The translations under genes and the position numbers were made by a program. Under the pieces are notes generated by a model that had not been told where the DNA came from, did no database searches, and saw only the letters and a program-made list of their open reading frames with translations. Below, piece by piece: positions 11,966 to 23,644 of a DNA stretch of 64,000 nt. Where the stretch lies: NCBI RefSeq assembly GCF_027943255.1, contig NC_072896.1:4650001-4714000 (forward strand). Direction: 5' to 3'. How positions within the stretch are numbered: position 1 is the stretch's first letter; each line of letters begins with the position of its first letter. This DNA is from Anastrepha obliqua. Its lineage: Eukaryota > Arthropoda > Insecta > Diptera > Tephritidae.

Positions 11966-13310
11966 CACTTAGGTGCACGCACTGTATCTGAGGTGAACTT
12001 CTACTCGCCTTCTCGCAACAATTTATAAGAACGAAATAAGTTGAATGGAAATTTATACTAAACTATAAACTATTCAATTAAACTTTTACAAACTACAAAA
12101 TTATTAAACTATTGGTAGCCCCTTTTAGAATGAACTCAATATGTTGGTTATTATTTCATACGTTTAGGCGTGACTTCTGCGAGGATTGTCGCTGGCGTAA
12201 ATAGCATCACAACATATTAGGCGCTTAAGAGACTTACAAAATGCATCGGCTTTACACAAAGCTTCAAAGTCGAGTTCAAGCAATAATTATTCAACCGTTT
12301 CAATATATGAATCTAAAGCATTTCAATCTCAAAAAAAATTTCGAATTGTGCAGCTCAAAACCAACTTATCATTCCACTTACAACACAGCCTCTAAACACG
12401 TCCTTACCCACCTACGATGATGTCAGAGCTTTGCAGAGTTAAAAGAACACATAAACCACAAGAAACAAAAAAAAGAAAAAACAACCGACACGCAACAAAA
12501 ACAAGCAGAAGTAACAACAACAACATAGTTCTCTCATTTGTACATCACTTAGTCCATTCGAACGAGAGTAAAAGCTGCAATTCCAACTCAAAACCTCATA
12601 AAGTTGTTGCATTGACTTCCGTTGATAAGAATTTGAAGGTGAAGAAATAATTAACACGGCAAGAAAGCGAAAGCTACTCGTCGGCATGTTTGCTATGTAC
12701 TTAAATAAGCACTATGTGTATGTGTATGTGTGCACCTAAGCATTGTCTGCGTTATCTATCACAAAGAGATAGAAGCCGGCACTTAATGAAATGCGCTGCC
12801 GAGGCTGGAAATGTTGTTGGGAACAGAAAGAAATATAGAGCAGATGATTAAATTATTGTAAGAAGCTGAGAGACCGGCGAAAATAAATTGCAACAGTAAA
12901 ACAAACAATATTATTTTATAATTCGTATGTATGTGTGTGCATATATTTATTTATTTGCGTTTATATTCTTACACTCATATATAAATATATGTCTATTTTG
13001 CGGTTGAAAACGTGTAGAAGTATTGCCTGCCCCCACAAAAGCCAGCTGCTAAATGAAGGCACATCGATTTGAGTTGTCATGCGAAAGGCAAATATGCACA
13101 CAGGCGTACGTACCTGCATAATTAAGTTAGTGTGGTTTGCTTAAATAGCATTTCAATACCGCAAAATTTAAACAGGATTTTCTAAAAGGGGCGAGTCGAA
13201 ATGGAGTGTGAGTTATTCGCGAAGCCACTTTTTTATTTAATGGCCCGTACATACAACGCTAAACTACACTGCGTTAAAAATAATATCTATAGCACAGCCA
13301 CTTATTGACA
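11966..13310. other. Gene-free stretch
   Basis: AT-rich with CAA/AAC runs near 12480-12530 and a TATG/TGTG microsatellite near 12710-12735. Open frames here are low complexity. No exon is supported. Confidence 0.45.
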
Positions 13311-13334
13311 ACTTTTTTCTTCATAATGTTGGGC

Positions 13335-13480
13335 GTTTTCCTCTATATACAAAAATTTCGTACATATGGAGAAAATGCACAAGAACGCCACTAAACAAAA
13401 TTTGTGAAAAATCTACGCGATTTTTAAGCCACTTGAAACTTACGTTTTATTACTTTACCTAAATTCAATGGACTATTAAA
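13335..13480. repeat. Dispersed AT-rich repeat block
   Basis: Contains 'tttcgtacatatggagaaaat' and 'gcgatttttaagccacttgaaactta', which recur in degenerate form near 30336-30470, 32790-32870 and 53860-53940. The element type is unknown. Confidence 0.35.
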
Positions 13481-14296
13481 CTGGTACTCAAAATTTTTCT
13501 AAAGGTTCTGATTAGAAAGTGTGAAATTGGGTTGGGAAATTGATTTTTTTTTTTTTGTTTTTGTTAAGGCGGGGCTTAAAAAAATCGATTTTTTTTTTGT
13601 TTTCATAAATGCCTTCCCAAACTATCCAAGAATGTGTCCTCAAAATTTCAGAAGCAAATTCAAAATATTTTCGGAGTTACAGAAGAAATTGTGAACAAGC
13701 GTCAAGCAAGTATACGAGCGGCCGGATCGCTCGAAGTGCGATTTCTCGGTCTTTTATTTTTACGATTTTTCCTAATTGGCGGAAAAGATAGGGAAAAAGT
13801 TAAACGTCCTATCGAAACGAGATAATATTGATTGTATTCGGAATTAAATTCTCTTCTAGTTGAACCTAAAAATCCTTAAGAAAGTTATGATTAACCCACT
13901 TTTTAACAATCTAAAGTGAATTTGTTTTTCCAAACAAATAAATTTTTTTTTTAATTAGCGAAAAATTGTTGAATTTTTCACTATACTAAAATAAAATTTT
14001 TTTTAGGTTTTTGGTTTCTGATGAAAATTGCGACCTTCATCTTTTCCGCCGCACGACACATGCACACTCGAGGCGCCTCGGCAAAATGCTCGTGCCAGGC
14101 ATAATATGGCATATATTTTAATGAAAAAATTTGAGAAGACTGCTGAAATATATAACAATGAAACCTGAAAGTTTCGTTTCAATCCACGAAAAAATCGATT
14201 TTTTGAAGCCTCTAAAGCAGGTTCCCCCCTTAATTTGCACATAACTCAAAAATCGGATTTATACTGTTTTTTATAGGAAAATGAACTCAATTTTTT

Positions 14297-15060
14297 CAGG
14301 CTGAAGTGCTGACACTGGTACAGTGTGATGCGATACCTGGAGATGATATCTACATTTTCACTGATAGCCAGGCGGCGATAAAATCCCTCAAAAAACAATC
14401 GACAACCTCCAAGGTAGCCATGAAATGCCGCGCATCTCTTAACGAGATGGCTGTGCCATTTCACCTAATGATAACATGGGTTCCTGACCATTGTGACATT
14501 GAGGGAAACTGCACAGCCGATGAACTAGCGAAAATCAGCACCAAATTGACTGATGAGTACATACATAATGATATAGGTATACCCTTGTAAACATGTAAAC
14601 TGTGTATCGCGAGGAAATTGTAAGAGTAGCGAATGAAAGATGGCATAATGAAGCCTCTTGCAAAACCGCCCGACAACTGTGGTCGACTCTCAATGCTAAC
14701 CGCCCGGAACTTCTACTAAGAAGAGATAAGCACAGTCTTAATACACTGATTTTAGTTATTACGGGACACTGCCTAAACGGTAGGCACGCCCAAAGAATGG
14801 GTGTGCAAACACACGACCTCTGCAGAAATTGTCTAGACCAGGGAGAGGAAGAGACGGTCCCGCATCTTCTGTGTCACTGGCCTGCTCTATCCAGACGTAG
14901 ACTCGCCATTTTAGGTGGACAATCCTTTAACGAATTAGAAGATTTCGGCTCTGTCGAAATTATGGATCTTACAAAATTTTTGAAAAGTACACATTGGTTT
15001 TAGGAGGGATAAGGGCTACTTCTCCAAGCGGCTTCACAACGGGCCGCGAGCCTGAGTGTG
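14297..15060 (+). mobile_element. RNase H-bearing LINE 3' end (I/LOA group), dead copy A
   Basis: Starts inside an RNase H domain (QAEVLTL, then IYIFTDSQAAIKSL with an active-site Asp, then WVPDHCDIEGNCTADELA). The usual GNE motif reads GNC. A frameshift near 14590 leads to the linker (NERWHNEASCKTARQLW) and the zinc-binding tail (DLCRNCLDQGEEETVPHLLCHWPAL), and the protein ends in TKFLKSTHWF with TAG at 15003. RNase H is characteristic of the I-superfamily clades. The element is 5'-truncated with no RT domain. A closely similar minus-strand copy lies at 57690-58290. Confidence 0.8.
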
Positions 15061-15325
15061 TCCTCGGTTTGAATTCGGTTGAAGTGGAGAACTTAAAAAG
15101 CATCAGTCGAATGCGACTTATCGTCATAGTCTTCAGAAAGCCCACAGAAAGAACTTTGCGCGGTCAACTGGCAAAATTTTGGTAGTCAGTCCTCGATACC
15201 TTCGCGAGAGCTAATCATACTCTTAAATCATTCATAATAAAGTTTCATGGTTTCCATTTGCTACTCACTCGTGGGCTGCGTGGTAGAATAAGAAACAATA
15301 GATGAGACAGATGTCTTCAAAAACA

Positions 15326-15670
15326 AAGGGTTTTACAATAAGAGCGGGTAGATGTTAAAATGGAATAAAATGGCGTTTGCTGTGTGGCACGTAGCGCCGT
15401 CCTGCTGGAACCACATGTCGTCTAGGTCCATATGGTTCAATATGGGCCATAAGAAATTGGAAGGGCCACCACGTCTATCGAAAAGGGGCGCAATGCGCGC
15501 AGCGTTTGCATTAATGAACACTCATTTTGATAATAAAGTTTTATCATTTGAAAGTGCTGTTCAATCGTGTAACTTGCCATGATTGTTTGGCACAAACAAC
15601 TGAATAATAAACAAAACAAAATGGCTGCCACAGGGCGCCAAAATCGACCCGCGCCAATTGAAAAACCCTT
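15326..15670 (-). mobile_element. 345-bp deletion derivative of a mariner-like element
   Basis: Imperfect terminal inverted repeats: left AAGGGTTTTACAATAAGAGC (15327-15346) and right end whose reverse complement is AAGGGTTTTTCAATTGGCGC. The minus strand retains a start (MASYTIEQHFQMIKLYYQNE), part of the N-terminal helix-turn-helix, then jumps to LDDMWFQQDGATCHTAN with the second catalytic Asp, and stops. The central transposase and third Asp are gone. TA follows the right end. The left flank is CA rather than TA. Confidence 0.65.
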
Positions 15671-16427
15671 TACATGGCGATCACAGAAAATCCATATCAA
15701 AGTGTATTTACCAAACTTTCAGCCTAAATAAAAAGTAATGCTCACCATGGGCCGTATACAGGGTTATATCACAAAAGAGTATCTCTAACTTGACTTTTGT
15801 GGTCCCTGTGAGGATTCTGTTACAATTTGGAATATGAAACTAAATCCTTTTCCCCCAAATGGAGGTCTTAAATTCATGTAACTTTCTAAGAAACTCTATT
15901 AAAATATTTTAGATGGCCCATGGAAGTTTTCCATTGTATTTCGATAGCACCACTTTTTTAAGCTTTTTTTATGTCTGCAAGGATCATCAAAGAACAAAGT
16001 GTTTGACCGCTGACTAATGCAAAATCCTTCAGTGAGATGAACAGTTATTCGGATAGCTGACGAAAATCAAATTCATGGACTCATTAACCGTGCATTTGAA
16101 ATAAATCAGGGAATACCTAACCTCCCTTTTTGGTTCGCATTTCAATACTTCGCTCTCGGAATTATGTGAGTAGCAAGTCACTGGGCCACTGCTGGAAACT
16201 GAAGACTGAAAAACTGGGCATGGTATGGAGGTTTCTCCATGAGCTGCTATTGAATGGGTGGATTTGGAGTCAGCTGAGCAATCGCTAAGTAGAGTTCTAG
16301 TATTCAAGGTTGCAATGCTCCAAGGTGAAGTTCGTTTGACCACGGGTGTATCAGAAGTAGCTTAGGGAGTTTCTACGAATATTAAAGCCACCACTTCATC
16401 GACGGTGAGATCTATATATCTGTATGT

Positions 16428-16731
16428 AATTGGCACGTACACCCGTTTTGGGTGTTTGGCCGAGCTCCTTCTCCTATTTGTGGTGCGCGTCTTGATGTTG
16501 TTCCACAAATGGAGGGACCTACAGTTTTAAGCAGACTCCGAACGGCAGACATTTTTGATGAGGAGCTTTTTCATGGCAGAAATATACTCGGAGGTTCGCC
16601 ATTGCCTGCCGAGGGGCGACCGCTATTAGAAAAATGTTTTTCTTAATTTTGGTGTTTCACCGAGATTCGAACCAACGTTCTCTCTGTGAATTCCGAATGG
16701 TAGTCACGCACCAACCGATTCGGCTACGGCC
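16428..16731 (-). repeat. Full-length tRNA-derived SINE, minus strand
   Basis: One of the two best copies. On the minus strand the tRNA-like head (16731 to about 16655) has an A-box-like TAGCCGAATCGG (16726-16715) and a B box GGTTCGAATCTC (16673-16662). The tRNA-unrelated body with GAGGGGCGACCGCTATTAG and ATGTTGTTCCACAAATGGAG follows, ending at AATT (16428). Such A/B boxes are internal RNA polymerase III promoter elements. Confidence 0.85.
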
Positions 16732-16769
16732 ATAGATGAGATCTATAACTTAAGCTAATTTAGTTTGTT

Positions 16770-17050
16770 TCCACAATCAACCAGCTGATTGGACCCTATC
16801 AGTGTGGCTTTAGACCTGGCACAAATTCACAATCGACCAGATATTCACAATTGGTCAAGTCTTGCAAAGGACCCATGAAAGGAGAATCGGCACACACCAT
16901 CTCGATTTTATTCGCTGCTTGGGCGATGGCAGCTCGATGAGCTGATAAGCGTCCCTTGGAGTGTTTGAGAGAAAGATTCTGCGGAAGATTTTTAGACCTT
17001 CTCACGTTAGCAACGGCGAGTATCACAGACGCTGGAACAATGGTTTTTGA
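16770..17050 (+). mobile_element. RTE-type LINE fragment with internal deletion
   Basis: Plus-strand frames read NQLIGPYQCGFRPGTNSQ, then STDQIFTIGQVLQRTHERR and IGTHHLDFI (RT fingers and palm entry). It then passes without the YxDD core to ASLGVFERKILRKIFRP and SNGEYHRRWNN, the same block as at 3037. A deletion therefore joins the N-terminal and C-terminal RT parts. It stops before the RLRWLGHV block. Confidence 0.7.
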
Positions 17051-17054
17051 ATAT

Positions 17055-18260
17055 GTCGATTTTCGTGCACTCGCTTCAGTGTGAAATTTAAAATTTCGCA
17101 CTCATGGGGCGCAGTAAAGCGCGTACTTTTACCCTCTCTCACAAAGTTAAATGAAATTAAATGGATTAGTAATAATTTAGTAGCGCTTTAGGGATTTCAA
17201 AATGAAATAATAATGAAAAATAATTAAGTTATAATCAATCGGCAATGGAGTATGTCTGATTTAATTTTTCTTAACCGTAAAACCCTTGCAAAGTACTTAA
17301 ACCGCAAAGCAACAACCGCCACTTCGACACATAATGTTTAAATTATGAATATTCATATGTGGCTGCGTGCGTAATCATATGTCTACGGCAATTCGAATGC
17401 ATAATCCGCGTGATAGTCGGTATGGTTGTTTGTTTCGATATGTGTGGCATACATTGAGGCGTTGATGCAATGCAAATCTGCGGTTCGATAATGTAATTTG
17501 AGTTGCAGAAGGCGTCAAAGATATTTCTTTTCATTTTTCTGCAAATAAATATGGGTCAAATGGTTAAAGAGTTTGTGTGATTTGCGCTTTTCATTTCCTC
17601 AAATGAAATGGCTGACAAACACTTTCCATTCCACTTGATTTGATTTGCATGCTTGGCAAAAGTGACAAGATGACTTACTTCTATGGCAAATTATGCAATT
17701 GCAAATGATTAAAAACAGCTGCATGCTTGCGCTTGAGAGTTTGTGTGTGAAAAAAGAAGTTTTGCGGAGGAGTCGGTTGGTTGGCTGGTTGGGTGGTTGT
17801 AGTGCTTCCCAAGTGACTACTCTGAGGTCAATTAGCGTGTGCAGGCGGCATGTTGCAGAGTATCGGTTAAAAATAGAAAAAAATAAATATTGTACTTGGT
17901 TTTATTTCATTTCTTTCACTATTTCACTTTTAAAACTCGATTGCTTCTCTGTTTTTGATTAGTTAGTGCATTCAGAGAAGCACTTAGCGTGTCTTAAAAT
18001 ATATTGCACTCGGTCACTGGGTGCTTCAGCTTCACACAGCTGCGCGCTCTGCTATACTTTGCTACTATAAAAGTAATTTTAGACAATGGAGCATACAAAT
18101 TAGTAATTTTAAAGCCTTTGCGATGCACGTTTGCAGATCAAAGCATTGTAGATTTTTATTTGCGATTTCGAGGGCCCTTAGAGCTGTTTTGATCTGCTGT
18201 ATGCAAGAAGAAAATAAATTTTATTTTATTTTTCTTTGAAAAGACATTTGTGTACTTTCC
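17055..18260. other. Gene-free stretch
   Basis: AT-rich. A GGTTGGTTGGCTGG run near 17775-17800 resembles the tail repeat of RNase H-type LINEs. No exon is supported. Confidence 0.4.
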
Positions 18261-18264
18261 TCAG

Positions 18265-18425
18265 CAGAAAGTCAAACACTCCAAGGGATGCCTCAGCGGA
18301 TGTGGTCATCCTTCAAGCTTCTGCGCCATATGATAGGACGGGCATGATGAGAGCCTTATAAAGTGTTAACTTTCCTCGTCGAGAGAGGACTTTACTACTT
18401 AATTACCTACTTAGTGCAAAGTAGC
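18265..18425 (-). mobile_element. Short RTE-type LINE fragment
   Basis: The minus strand reads CYFALSR, an LSSKVLSRR-like block with stops, and LYKALIMPVLSYGAEAWR-like and ASLGVFD blocks. These correspond to the RT thumb region of the same family as the fragments at 3025, 8104, 10640 and 16770. About 50 codons remain. Confidence 0.6.
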
Positions 18426-19360
18426 TCTTATTGTAGTACTTTGTAAGCACATTTATAAGTATCTGTTTATTTTTTATATGTAACTATGTACAAAAATACA
18501 GGTTGAAACTTTTATTGTTTTTTGTTTTGAAACTCATAATAAATAATAACACAAAGGTTTCTCATAGCTAAAATATACTTTAAATATTTTAGATAATTTA
18601 TGCTGCCGAACTAAATCAAAAATCAATCATTTCATTTATTGTAATGAGGTTCTACGAAATAAAACGGTCCTTATATATTCACTATCCCTCTTTGTTATGT
18701 ATTTAATAACATTAAATAATTACTTTAATTAACAGCCAATAAAAATTAACACAAGTCTGTTATTTAACAGCTCTCACATTTATGCACTGTTAATAACAGC
18801 AGAAAATGTTGATTAACATGAACTGTTGACTATATTAACAGTAATGTTAGAGCGCTGCGATTTTCGTACAGTGCGCCTAAAGATATGCACCTTATTTCAG
18901 TTATGTTATCTATTCTATTAACATAGCATGCCAGCATGACGAATTATATTCTAACAGGAAAATTAAGAACCAAAAAATACCAAATAAGCCTTTTTGATGT
19001 TTTTTATAATGCATGCATTAAATTGGTTTAATTAAATTTTGTGAGTTTGATAATATTTTCTACAATGTCAATGTATTTTCATTTATAAAAAATAAAATTT
19101 AAAATTGCATAGTTGGTATGAAACAACAATAAAAAAATTTAAAAGCAAGCTAAAATGCAGTGGCATAAAAGAAAATGAAAATGGCAAACATTTTAAAACA
19201 ATAAAGGCGTGCACATGTATTATACAATGTCTACGACTAAGCACAGCAACAAAGTACAGTTATTTACAAGAAAAATTGTTTGCATAAACCTAAAAGTTCC
19301 TCAGAAGTTCAAGTATAACCTATATTTGGGAGTAAACTAAAATTAGACCAGCAGGACAAA
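18426..19360. other. Gene-free stretch with TTAACAG palindromes
   Basis: Several short CTGTTA/TAACAG palindromes at about 18730-18850. Otherwise AT-rich without coding signal. Confidence 0.4.
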
Positions 19361-19364
19361 ACTG

Positions 19365-20070
19365 CAGTTTGTTCTTGGAATGCATGCATCTGTGTTTCAA
19401 GCGGAGGTGTATGCAGTTCAAGAAGCAATGAACTTCGTTGTGGAAAACCGATGGAGAGGCAGATCTATATGTGTCTGCAGCGACAGCCAAGCTGCGCTTA
19501 TGGCCTTAGGCAGCCCCCCAACCACATCAGGAGTAGTCGAGTCCTGTAAATTTAAGCTGCACTATGTCGGTAGACATAATAGCCTGATGCTAACATGGGT
19601 CCCGGGACACGTGGGAATCGCGGGAAATGAGATCTATGACTCTTTAGCCAGACTGGGCTCTGAGGCCAACTTTTTCGGCCCAGAGCCTGTTTTGCCACTC
19701 CCTTCTGCGGCCATCAAAGCCACGGTTAGCAAATGGGTTACTACAACCCACAAGCGAGCTTGGCAGGCTGAGCGAAGCTTCAGATGGACTAAACTGATGT
19801 TACCTGTCATGTCCGATCCACTGTTGCAAACCTTCCTGTCATTAAGCAGAAGGGAGTGCAGATGGCTGGTTGGACTGATGACGGGCCACTTTCTGTGGGC
19901 GAAACACATGGAAAGGTTGGGCATCTCAGACAGTGTCGGAGATCGGGTGGATTTAAAGAAAATTAAAAAGGAGTCCAAGTGTAGTACAATGGGCTTAATT
20001 AATGTCTGAGTGCCGCACTTGCTAGTTGTGCCGACACAAAAAAAGAAAAAAAGCTAAAATTAAAGGTTTT
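19365..20070 (+). mobile_element. RNase H-bearing LINE 3' end (I/LOA group), copy B
   Basis: One open frame (about 19380-20009) starts in the RNase H domain: SVFQAEVYAVQEA (Glu), ICVCSDSQAALMAL (Asp), WVPGHVGIAGNEIYDSLARL (GNE and Asp kept). The linker AWQAERSFRWTKL and GLMTGHFLWAKHMERLGIS follow, and then the zinc-binding block is missing: the frame jumps to VDLKKIKKESKCSTMGL and stops. The end (about 19978-20070) has the 3' UTR and an A-rich tail. It is 5'-truncated and internally deleted, and belongs to a different family from copy A. Confidence 0.8.
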
Positions 20071-20091
20071 AAATAAAAAACATTTTAATGT

Positions 20092-20395
20092 TTAATTTAG
20101 TCTCATCGTTGTTACGATCAATGTAATTTCGCAAATTCCAAACGCTTTTTTCATTTTCTTTTTCACATTTTCCACGCATTGAGTTCGCCCATTATCTCCA
20201 GCAGCTCTAAAAGTTCTTCGCACAGTTTTATCACAAGCGATTATTCTGCTAAGCTTTGTGAGATTCCCATTAATTTCTGGGGCAGAAATGCGTGTCTCTC
20301 GCTTCATTTTTCTTATAATAAAAGTCTTATCGCAGGATTTCATTTTTTCAGGCCTTCCTGATTGCTGTCCTGAATGTAATGAATTCCTCTGAAAA
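20092..20395 (-). mobile_element. Tc1-type transposase fragment
   Basis: The minus strand reads QQSGRPEKMKSCDKTFIIRK, then ETRISAPEINGNLTKL, then KTVRRTFRAAGDNGRT. This is the GRPRK hinge followed by the second helix-turn-helix of Tc1-like transposases (family order GRPRK, 'RISAxEL', 'STVRRxLxxAG'). The catalytic domain and terminal repeats are not found, so it is a decayed fragment. Confidence 0.65.
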
Positions 20396-20862
20396 ATGCT
20401 GGGGATGCTTTAAATGGTTCTTTTTGTGGGATTTGATATCTTGTTTTTCCTTCATTTTGAAAAATTTATTTTTAAATATTAAATATAATTTTTCTTTCCT
20501 CCAAAGTAGTTTCTTTTGACTTTCTACCCATATTTTGAGCCACTTCTCGCAATCTTGAAACCATCGAATTTTACTAACAGTATGAATTCTAAATTCTATC
20601 AACAGGAATGGCGCCTTTGCAAAGCCTACTACGATTTAAAATTCCGAATACTTATGAGATGTGAATTCAACACAGTTCATATTGAGATGTTGAATTATTT
20701 CTTTCAAGAGAAAGCTAAGTGTTTATATGTATTAAAAAATGAGTTTCTAAATCTCAGCACGCGATAAAATAGTTTTTTTTTTTTAACGTTCTGGTAGGAC
20801 AATAGGATTTCCGAATACTTTTGTGAGGCATTTGAATTACAATATTTAAGTGCTCCACTCAC

Positions 20863-21020
20863 CTTACAAACTCCATCCACGCACATTGCACGCTGCCGAT
20901 AATTTGAGCGATAATATTCAGCTGGACGAAAGCAGGGTGTACCATCAATGACCGAAGAGTTCAGTGTCGCAAAGTATTTCATGCCCACTGGCTTGCAGTT
21001 GAGTTCGCATTCGGCATCCT
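20863..21020 (-). CDS. ADAMTS-like protein, exon in the cysteine-rich module
   Basis: A 158-nt exon flanked by good splice sites: acceptor 'tttactgccag' before 21020 and donor 'gtgagt' after 20863. It enters with two bases completing a Glu codon and leaves in phase 0. It encodes (E)DAECELNCKPVGMKYFATL, then a SSVIDGTPC block and MCVDGVCK, the second half of the cysteine-rich module of ADAMTS and ADAMTS-like secreted matrix proteins. There is no metalloprotease domain in view, and the segment resembles the ADAMTSL/punctin (MADD-4) branch more than proteases. I infer, without proof, orthology to the fly gene nolo; papilin is an alternative. The next coding exon to the left was not found. Confidence 0.85.
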
Positions 21021-21359
21021 CTGGCAGTAAAGAAATATAAAAAAAAATTGTTTTAGAAGTTTATCAGTGAATGCACAGAAGTGTGGCTTTTGCATATTTA
21101 AACCTAGCATTTGAGCAAAATATCATTGGGTGTTATACAAAACTTTTGACTGTTTGGGCCGTTCTTCGTAAGGTTAAAATTTTTGGTTTTTTTGGCTCAA
21201 TTTCTTCTGAGGATCATCTTGTAAAACACACTGCATAATATGACTATACACTGCTTCTAGATGATTGGTAAAATCATTGGAAAAATCGTGAGACAAGCAG
21301 ATGATAAACTACCATGGCAATGATTTGCTCACAATAAAAAATAATGGTTTCCCTAAATA

Positions 21360-22096
21360 CGAGGCGTGTTTTTAAAGTAAGTACCGTTTTGACAAAAAAA
21401 GAACAGCAAGTAAATTTTTTGTAAAAATAATTTATTCACTCCAAAGGCCATACTCTACTCTACTTTTCTGCATAATTCCCACTACTATTGAGGCATTTAT
21501 CGTATCTTGAGACCAGCTTTTGTATGCCATCGGCAAAGAAGATTGAGGCCTGATAAGATAACCACTGCTTCACAGTCTTTCGGTTTTGTGCTCATAGTCA
21601 ACATGTTTGGCACCCAGCGTGAACACAATTTCCGATCATTTAAACGTTCGGACACAATTTCCTAAAGAACACTCCTTGAGACTGCAGGAAACTTTTCAGC
21701 TAAGGACAAAATCGTGAATCGTCTGTTCTCTTGAACTTTACAGTTCACTTTTTGAATCAGTTCATCGGTAATGACTGCAGGTCTCCCACTTCGTTCCTCA
21801 TCTTTAAAGGCCCTAATCCATTTCCGCACCATTCCATCACTCATAACGTTTTCATCATACACTTCACTGATTTGGTGATGAATGTCAACTGATTTGAAGC
21901 CTTGAGCACAGAGAAACCGTATTACAGCACTCACTTCACAGTCCGCGGGATTCTCGGTAGGTGGAGGCAGATGTAGGCTCGATCGGATGATTCCGTAATG
22001 GCGTCTGTGGATATACGACGCGCACGCGCCAAACGGCGACCGCAGCGCTGCGCCGGCGTATTTTAAAAACGGTACTTACTTTAAAAACACGCCTCG
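21360..22096 (-). mobile_element. 737-bp internally deleted mariner with perfect 31-bp ends
   Basis: The ends 21360-21390 and 22066-22096 are perfect inverted repeats (CGAGGCGTGTTTTTAAAGTA at the outer edge), flanked by TA at 21358-21359 and 22097-22098, the mariner target duplication. The minus strand keeps the N-terminal helix-turn-helix part of a mariner transposase (MSAVIRFLCAQGFKSVDIHH, KWIRAFKDEERSGRP, RRFTILSLAEKFP, 21934-21662). Past a stop it runs RKLCSRWVPNML and then the C-terminal GIQKLVSRYDKCLN. The whole catalytic core is deleted. It sits in the intron left of the exon at 26695-26797. Confidence 0.85.
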
Positions 22097-22424
22097 TAGA
22101 TAGATAGAAAACTGAATGCAGTAAAGCATATGTACGCTGCAACCTAACTGGTTTTTTCCATGCCATTGATATCCTAAAAATTACTAGGTTTGCTCTGAGA
22201 ACTACTTAGAAACAGGAACGCCTTTTGTGAACTCACACGAGAGTAAATGCAAAGTCAGTTATACCAAGCCCGCGAAAAAATATAGGTCCTCAACATTTTG
22301 GCAAGTTTTAACTTTTTAATTAAAATTATTATTATTTTTTAAATTTAAATTATTTTTATTTTTTTATTTAAAGTTTTCAAGTTTCAAACATTATACTAAA
22401 TTTATAAAAACTAATTTCTATCTA

Positions 22425-22537
22425 AGCGGCAGCCGTGGCCGAAAAAGTTGGTCCGTGACTACCATTCGGAAGTGCGTGGATTCGAATCACCGTGCATGAA
22501 ACAGCAAAATGATAGAAAAAGTTTTCTCTAACAGATT
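22425..22537 (+). repeat. tRNA-like head of the SINE
   Basis: Plus-strand 5' part only: an A-box-like GTGGCCGAAAAAG segment and B box GGATTCGAATCAC (22478-22490), then GTGCATGAAAC shared with the copy at 8788. The body is missing after about 22537. Confidence 0.65.
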
Positions 22538-22599
22538 TAATCCTGTCTAGTTTTTTACCCAAGTAAATCCCAAAGTATTGAACTGTCTCTCTGCCGTTA

Positions 22600-23490
22600 C
22601 GTTGTCGTACGCCAAGCGCTGTTTTTGCTTGTTATTCGGGACGTCTTAGAGGCGGTCATACTTCCTCATCGAAACCACGGCTTAAAATGGGGCATGCTTA
22701 GAAATTCAACATATCGATTATGCTGACGACGTTTGCGTCCTGGCACACAAAATACTGAACTGCATAGAGGAGTCACTAGAGAAAAGTGCAATCACTTAAA
22801 ATTTAACTGCGGCCAAACAAAAATTTGAAGTTTATCTAGCAATACAAAAGCAACTGTAAATACTTCAGGTACTCTAGTGGAAAGTGTTAACCAATTTACA
22901 TATCGCACCCTAAATACAAAAGGGTCACAACTCAAAATGTTCCTTCTGCTCAAATATGAACGAGACGTTATCAATAAAACGGTCCCCGTATGACATATGG
23001 CAAAAATAAATTTTTTGTTTTTTGGTAGGACTGTTATAAGCTTACATGGCAAATTTCAGCGAGATATGTCACATAGTTTGTTTTCTGTGCTACTGTAAAC
23101 AAGTCAAGCTCGAGTGTGGAAAATTTTGAGTTGTGACCCTTTTGTATTTAGGGTGCGATATCTTGGTAGCGAGGTTGCAGCTTTTGGTGGTACCGGTAAG
23201 AGTCTCCAGGGAATCGTTACCTGGGAAACATTCTCCGTGTTTGTTGGCCTAACACATTAGCCTACGCAAAAACGAAAAAATCATTGCCCGAAAGGCATTG
23301 GCGTGGAATACTCTTGCGAATGCTGGTCGCAAGCCTGTTAGACCAAGCGAAATTTGAAGGCTTAGTCGAAAGAGAAACTAGAAGCCTCGGCAAGACCTGG
23401 AGCGAATTAAAGCATATTGCCAATACTCGCACAAGTCCCACGAGGGATTGTGGACTGGAAGAAGTTACGAAAAATGTCTGAAACAATCTT
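22600..23490 (+). mobile_element. LINE reverse transcriptase pseudogene split by a MITE
   Basis: The plus strand has the RT palm box HIDYADDVCVLAHK at about 22709-22750, then (with stops) the VESVNQFTY segment up to the MITE. It resumes at 23161 with LGSEVAAFGGTGK. The C-terminal block near 23284-23440 reads IIARKALAWN in one frame and RSLGKTWSELKHIANTRT in another. The order matches the C-terminal half of endonuclease-reverse transcriptases ending 'KTWSELKHIA..R..W'. Stops and frameshifts show it is dead. Confidence 0.7.
22903..23158. mobile_element. 256-bp MITE inserted in the RT pseudogene
   Basis: Perfect 36-bp terminal inverted repeats (22903-22938 and 23123-23158; outer edge TCGCACCCTAAATACAAAAG), with similarity continuing a few bases further. 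TA flanks it at 22901-22902 and 23159-23160. Removing the element and one TA restores CAA-TTT-ACA-TAT-CTT-GGT, the conserved FTYLG box of the host RT, so the insertion point is exact. No open frame is present. TA targeting indicates mobilisation by a Tc1/mariner-type transposase. Confidence 0.9.
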
Positions 23491-23644
23491 CCAACCAGTC
23501 TGCCACACAGGTTGAAAAATATTAAAAACCTACTGCTTTTTAGAAAGTTGACCTATTGTTAAGCACTTTTTTCTGCCTCTCGCCTTTTTCCCCCATTAGA
23601 TTAACTTTTTCGTCTTTGTTTTTTAACTTTTTTCTTTCTCTCAT

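Noticed and set aside
12417..12687. Short frames on both strands rich in Asn or Cys/Phe
   Set aside because: Low-complexity AAC/CAA sequence, not codon-like.
20348..20602. 84-codon minus-strand frame next to the Tc1 fragment
   Set aside because: Lys/Phe-rich AT-driven sequence; could be transposon flank but no transposase block is recognised.
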